Source: Mytilus trossulus
Taxonomy: Eukaryota > Mollusca > Bivalvia > Mytilida > Mytilidae
DNA: 64,000 nt
Reading direction: 5' to 3'
NCBI RefSeq assembly: GCF_036588685.1
Contig: NC_086378.1
Coordinates: 34,387,578 to 34,451,577 of the forward strand
Shown: positions 59,520-64,000 of the stretch, in pieces
Position numbering within the stretch: the first letter of the stretch is position 1
Layout: every line of letters begins with the position of its first letter
Notes under the pieces: generated by a model
Told to the model about the DNA's origin: nothing
Seen by the model: the letters and a program-made list of their open reading frames with translations, nothing else
Databases searched by the model: none
Program-made: the position numbers and the translations under genes

Positions 59520-61838
59520 ATGGAAAGATTACAGAGAAAAACTTCAAACATGCTATATCTAGTGATAATCATTCTGACCGTAAGCACTTTACATGAAAGT
59601 TATGCTTCCTGGTGTACTGATCAGCAACCAGTGACTTGTCTGTGCTTCCCCCAGTTTAATAAAATCCAGTGTACTAACCAGCCCGGATTAACACAAATAC
59701 CAACAAATATCCCAACAGATACTAAGTTAATGTAAGTTATATTATATATTATCCATACTCATGGACTTCAAGTAAAATCCTTAGCATAAGACAAATAATT
59801 ATAAACAGTTAATAGATATTTTAGTCTCAAATTCGTGGCAAGCATGTTGCAAAGACTTTTTTTTATAATTGTAGGATTTATTGTTCACTTGTTTGATGTT
59901 CATAATCATTGTACGTAATATTAGGTGTTTTCCATACTCACGGACTTAAAGTAAAACCCCTAGCTCAAAATATTTTGTACACACATCAGTTAAGAGACAT
60001 TTCAGTCGAAAATGAGTGGCAAGCATGTTGCAAATACTTTTTTTATAAATGTATTTATTGTTTGATGTTTTGAATGTGTCCAAATCCGGCTGCAACCTTT
60101 TTTTAACATGATGCAATACATAGTGGCACACATTTATAAAACATAACAACAACGCAGATTAACTAACTCAGACATGCATGGGTGTTTTCAACATGTTTGA
60201 GTTAAGGACATACAATACACACGTCGAAAAAAATATAAGCCTATTGAAGTATTAATGGTAATAGAAATGGAACGATAAGTGTGATAACCGTCTTTTTTAT
60301 TGAATTTATGGCTTTGGTGTATGTTACATTTTTCTACATTAAAATTTAAATGATAAATGATCAAATGAAGAGTTAGGGTAAAAACCATGAGTTAGTTCCC
60401 CCAAAGTGCAACACAAGTAAACTTATTCAAGCCTTTAAGATATCGTAATATCAATAAATATATAATTTAACAGATTAACATGATGTAGACAATTAAGTTT
60501 AAAACGGTCAAACTAGTGATGTCAGTTCGACGTCAAAAACTTGTCAAAATTAACATAATTTGGTTATTTAATGCATAGTTTGTTTTCTGAATGTATAAGA
60601 ACCACAAATATCTACAAAAACATATTTCACCTTCACTTAACTCATAGCAAAAGACATTTGTATAGCTATTTAGCGGTAAAACTGCTGCCTAACTTTAAAT
60701 ATAAATGCCGAAATCTCAGAATGAGAGTTTTAGCCGTTTTTGCTGAAATGCACCTAACACTATGTTAGTAGTTTGAAGGCCTAATGCCAACCTGTATCAA
60801 CTATAATGAAATAAAAATACAGATTGACAAACTTTGTATTGGAAACATCTAAATATTGTTTTAGTCAATTCAAAATACTTTGATTATTTACCAGTCGTGC
60901 TCTTTAACTTACCCGATCACCGTTTTATTCGTGTTAGGCAGTATGTTAATCTAAAGTAGATTGTTTGGTGGATCTATTGTATTCCTCAACCGGGGTTCTT
61001 TTTGTTACAATGTACAAATACAGTTTCCACCTAAAACTTTAGATTAAAAATATCACATATATTTACCATATTGTAATGGTTGATATAGCCCCAGCTTCAT
61101 GATATATATCATAGCAATGTAAGTTTATGAATCAAGAATTATCAATTTGATCCAAATATATCTCCGTTCTATATTATCACACTAAGATTCAATATGTGTT
61201 TTTTTTCTATAGAGTATTTTCAGGAAATGGTATAACTTCAATAGACACAACTTCATTTTCTGGATTGACATTTCTTGTAGATATGTAAGTACACATAGAA
61301 ATTTTGATTTAGACAAATTCAAGATATAAATATAACAGAGTGAATTCCTCGATAATTTGATTGTCTTGTTGGGTTTTGGTCAAAATAAAACATTTTTGTA
61401 AAATATATTTTAAACAAAATATATGTAATATTATTTGTTGTATTATTGGTAAAATATATTTTCTTTTTTTTAAGATTTTGTTTTATCATCAATTCAGTGG
61501 TAATTAAATTTAATAAAAGATTTTTTTTTTAATCCGTTAACAGATGCACAACAATATAAAACATCCATTTTTTCGTTTACCTAAATCCTGTTAATTGCTC
61601 GAGGCATTCTTACATAATATGCATACCTTTGTGCTCCATACAAATGTCCTGCAAGTTATGAATAAGAACGACGGAAAATATCAATATTCACGCGTTACGG
61701 TTACCATTAAAAACTGGTTGAACTTAACGAGATGTCATAGATCAAATGATTTTGAATATATTGCAGAAATTTAAGTAACAACGACATTTCTAGTATAGAA
61801 TCCGGAGCGTTTGCAGATCTACCTTCATTAGAAAATGT
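59520..61838 (+). CDS. Leucine-rich-repeat protein, 5' part (three exons visible)
   Basis: Exons are 59520-59731, 61213-61284 and 61767-61838, all joined in phase 2. Exon 1 encodes a signal peptide (MLYLVIIILTVS, likely cut near A29) and an LRRNT cap with Cys 32, 40, 42 and 51, ending IPTNIPTDTKLM. Exons 2 and 3 are each exactly 72 nt, one 24-residue LRR apiece: FSGNGITSIDTTSFSGLTF and LSNNDISSIESGAFADLPSL. One-repeat, phase-2, 72-nt exons are usual in LRR receptor genes of the Slit/Toll/LGR type. The coding exon starts right after an acceptor (TTTACAG|AAATGG), so a 5' UTR exon lies upstream. No stop, LRRCT or membrane segment is seen before 64000: either the gene continues past the window or it is broken by the elements at 62099 and 63240. 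The specific receptor type cannot be told. Confidence 0.75.
59753..60078. repeat. Diverged tandem duplication in LRR intron 1
   Basis: CCATACTCATGGACTTCAAG (59753) and CCATACTCACGGACTTAAAG (59932) begin two units offset by 179 bases. Both continue with TGGCAAGCATGTTGCAAA and a T run, then TTTATTGTT...TTTGATGTT. They share roughly 80% by eye. Confidence 0.8.
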
Positions 61839-61959
61839 GTAAGTATTCCAGTACAACGTACACACCCTATTAAGTGTTAAATTAGTTATATAAGTAAAAC
61901 AAAATGTTTTTTTTCGACTGGTTACATATGCCTTGAAGGCGTTATAAACTCGCCAATTC

Positions 61960-62058
61960 AAATATCAAGACATGTTCCAAGCTGCACCAAATGTTTCCAG
62001 TGTAGGAACGGGGCATTCAAAAGTCTTGTTTCGTTTGAAAAAATATAAGTATTCCAAT
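61960..62058 (+). pseudogene. Decayed copy of the LRR exon and its donor
   Basis: The sequence reads as an LRR exon, VSSVGTG then AFKSLVSFEKI, only if one base is restored in ACGGGGCATTC (a one-base deletion). The donor has become ATAAGTATTCCAATACAAG, against GTAAGTATTCCAGTACAAC after the real exon at 61838. Downstream intron sequence (TGTTGAAATTATTA against TGTTAAATTAGTTA) is also related, so exon plus intron start were duplicated. It would not splice in frame. Confidence 0.6.
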
Positions 62059-62098
62059 ACAAGATGGACATTTTGTAGTGTTGAAATTATTATAATAA

Positions 62099-62480
62099 TA
62101 TACTAGTCAACAAAAGAAACGATACACGACTTTGGAATACAATTTATCAAAATGTATTAAACATTAATCAAAATGAGATACAGTATTTTAAAAACTTTCA
62201 TTTGCAATATATGCACATATGATAATGAAAACCAACACCTGTCGGAAAGTTACTAAATTCCGTGCAAACGAACATAGGGTGCAAATTATTGTTGGATAAA
62301 AAATCGACACACAATTTTTTAAGTACTAACTGAAATTTCAAATTTGTTTTAAAATATTCAATATGCTAATCAAGTTGTGTTCATGTTGTAACTAATGGGT
62401 TGAAACATTGTTTTTTTAGTTTTTTTTTAAGATTTGGTAAAAAATAGAGTTTTTTAAAATCTCTTTTATTGACTAGTATA
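62099..62480. mobile_element. MITE with TACTAGTCAA ends (Tc1/mariner-like)
   Basis: Left TATACTAGTCAACAAAAGA (62099) and right TCTTTTATTGACTAGTATA (ending 62480) are inverted repeats with TA at the outer edges, giving about 380 bases. There is no transposase, so it is non-autonomous. The superfamily is inferred from the TA target and the end sequence. Confidence 0.65.
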
Positions 62481-63239
62481 ATAACACTCAGATTTGTCTG
62501 TTTTATAAGCTATTTTGACTATGTTATTCTATCGGCAATTTGTACATGTTTTCTTTGATCTTACTGCATATCATTTATCTATATCATAGGCACAATCTGA
62601 TATTCACCAATATTAGACAATGACGTCACGTATTAGTGTAAGAGTCACTTGCTCAATTCTATTTGCAATAATATAGCAATTGAATGGATTTAAAGGAGGA
62701 GCATAAATTGTTTAAACTCATACTTTTTCATAACAAAAACATATATTTCTTTCAGGAGAGAAGTGAAAAAAAATGCGTGATTTTTTTAAAAAGAAGTGCG
62801 GGGTTTTTGTTCCAACATGGAGTTTAAAACCCCTCTCACTGAAAATCAAATGGTTCATTTAAATTTAGTCCTGTTTTCAACAGTATACGTGTAGAGAACA
62901 TTAACAACACGCTGCGCTTCGCTCAATGTAAACACAGCCTAAGATTAGCACTACATTTTTGTCTGGTATTTGTGTCTGTTTATGCGTGTTTTCGACTGCT
63001 TGCTAAATCTGAAATAATTTCGAAATGAGTTGCAAAACAATAAAGCAAGACACCATTCTTAGACATAAATTCAGGGAATTATGAAGGGACGATTCACGAT
63101 TTCGTAATATAAGACAAGTTATATTTTGAAAATAATACATATTATACATATTTATTTTGTGCGGAACAATCTCAGTCAGATACTAAAAAATTCCAAAGAT
63201 CTTTAAGAGTTCATACAATCTAAGTCTTTTTCATCTTGC
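62481..63239. other. Gene-free stretch
   Basis: No further LRR exon, domain or clear repeat was found. Confidence 0.4.
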
Positions 63240-64000
63240 AATAGTATTAAAACATTTGACTTTTCTACACTTTACACAAGTATTCCACATTCCAAACTAA
63301 AAGACAAATTGAAAGAGTTGGTATTGCTTTGTTTCATAAAAAAGAATGGCCAACGTAGATACAAGTATATTGTCTCAGGGAGAGATAAATCCTACTTTGT
63401 AAAGGATCACTCTGATTCAAACAAAAAATTCTCTGAAACTGAAATTATCAAGATGCTTGAATTTTGAATAACAACGTATTTATCACGTTCGGAGGACGTG
63501 TTTTTCATCAGACTGTCGGCATTCCAATGGGAGCCAATTGTGCCCCTCTTTTTGCCGACTTGTTTCTTTATTATTATGAGGCTGACTTCATAAAGGATCT
63601 TCTTAGGAAGAAAGATAAGAAGTTAGCAATATCCTTTAACTTTACTTTCCGCTAGATGATGTTCTCTCAAGCTCTTTAACTTTGTACTTGTTTGGCTTTA
63701 TAAATATTTTGATATGAGCGTCACTGATGAGTCTTATGTAGACGATACGCGCGTCTGGCGTACTAAACTATAATCCTGGTACCTTTGATAACTATTAATA
63801 ATTCAAAATTTGGTGACTTTGTTTAACGCTTCTATCCCATCGAACTAGAGATAAAGGATACTACAGATACAGTTAAGTCGGCCTCATACCTTGACTTTCA
63901 TCTAAAAATTGACAATGAGGGTCGGTTGAAGACATAACTTTACGACAAAAGAGGCGATTTCAGCTTTAAAATTGTGATTTTTCCATTTTTAAGTAGCAAC
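63240..64000 (+). pseudogene. Penelope-like reverse transcriptase, broken and cut by the window end
   Basis: The frame reads FDFSTLYTSIPHSKLKDKLK, FIKKNGQRRYKYIVSGRDKS, YFVKDHSDSNKKFSETEIIK, MLEF and then a stop or shift. It continues as NNVFITFGGRVFHQTVGIPM, GANCAPLFADLFLYYYEADF, DLLRKKDKKLAISFNFTFR. Four bases are then missing where YIDD should start (CGCTAGATGATG), and a hammerhead repeat is inserted at about 63671-63795. After it the RT resumes (NSKFGDF, ELEIKDTTDT, YLDFHLKIDNEGRL, YDKRGDF) to the window end. It is the closest relative in the window of the copy at 49198-50230. Confidence 0.8.
63718..63761 (+). ncRNA. Hammerhead ribozyme inserted in a reverse transcriptase, catalytic A lost
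   Basis: GCGTCA, CTGATGA, GTC-TTATGTA-GAC, GATA, CGCGCGTC, TGGCGT. Everything matches the consensus except GAAA, which reads GATA, a change of an invariant core A that should abolish cleavage. The insertion (about 63671-63795) runs from GCTCTTTAACTTTGTACTTG to GGTACCTTTGATAACTAT, the short form of the repeat. Confidence 0.8.

Overview
This is an AT-rich, intron-rich, repeat-dense stretch of an animal nuclear genome. It is most probably from a bivalve mollusc, and I favour a mussel of the genus Mytilus. That call rests on recognising dispersed repeat families typical of mussel DNA, which I could not check against a database, and on metazoan gene structures. No bacterial-type operons, rRNA, tRNA or CRISPR arrays were seen.

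Genes. (1) Two minus-strand SLC34 (type II sodium-phosphate cotransporter) loci lie in the same orientation. The one at 30148-44102 reconstructs as nine exons with every splice phase compatible, giving 621 residues. The one at 7166-11455 keeps only the five 3' exons, and the exons for the N-terminus and first QSSS motif are absent. (2) Between them is a plus-strand five-exon gene (16151-24485) for a 200-residue protein I do not recognise. (3) At 59520-61838 is the start of a secreted or membrane leucine-rich-repeat gene made of 72-nt phase-2 LRR exons, followed by a decayed LRR exon copy. (4) A weak candidate small secreted-peptide gene lies at about 55350-56860. (5) An orphan first exon with a TATA box sits at 12688-12708, upstream of the truncated SLC34 copy.

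Repeats fill the rest. The most notable is a family carrying type I hammerhead ribozymes (CTGATGAG, then GTC...GAC stem II, GAAAC, GCGCGTC). There are seven full-length or degraded copies of one class and two degraded copies of a second. One locus (44714-45238) has two hammerheads about 358 nt apart in direct orientation, the arrangement of a retrozyme (a non-autonomous retroelement that moves through small circular RNA). One copy is inserted into a Penelope-like reverse transcriptase at the right edge. Broken reverse transcriptase fragments of the same general family occur at 47397-47960, 49198-50230, 58040-58600 and 63240-64000.

Three loci are built from repeated palindromic words: 25289-28799 (nested inverted repeats with TATACGCGTATA), 38061-39287 (AGAACTGT/ACAGTTCT with 22-bp terminal inverted repeats) and 40301-40490 (ACCATACGCGTATGGTC). 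There are also two TTAA-flanked MITEs, a TACTAGTC-ended MITE, foldback elements, a 1.4-kb near-identical tandem duplication, and many copies of an abundant dispersed repeat ending in CCACATCTTC.

Exon boundaries were assigned by eye from GT/AG signals, phase and homology. Family names come from memory of conserved motifs.
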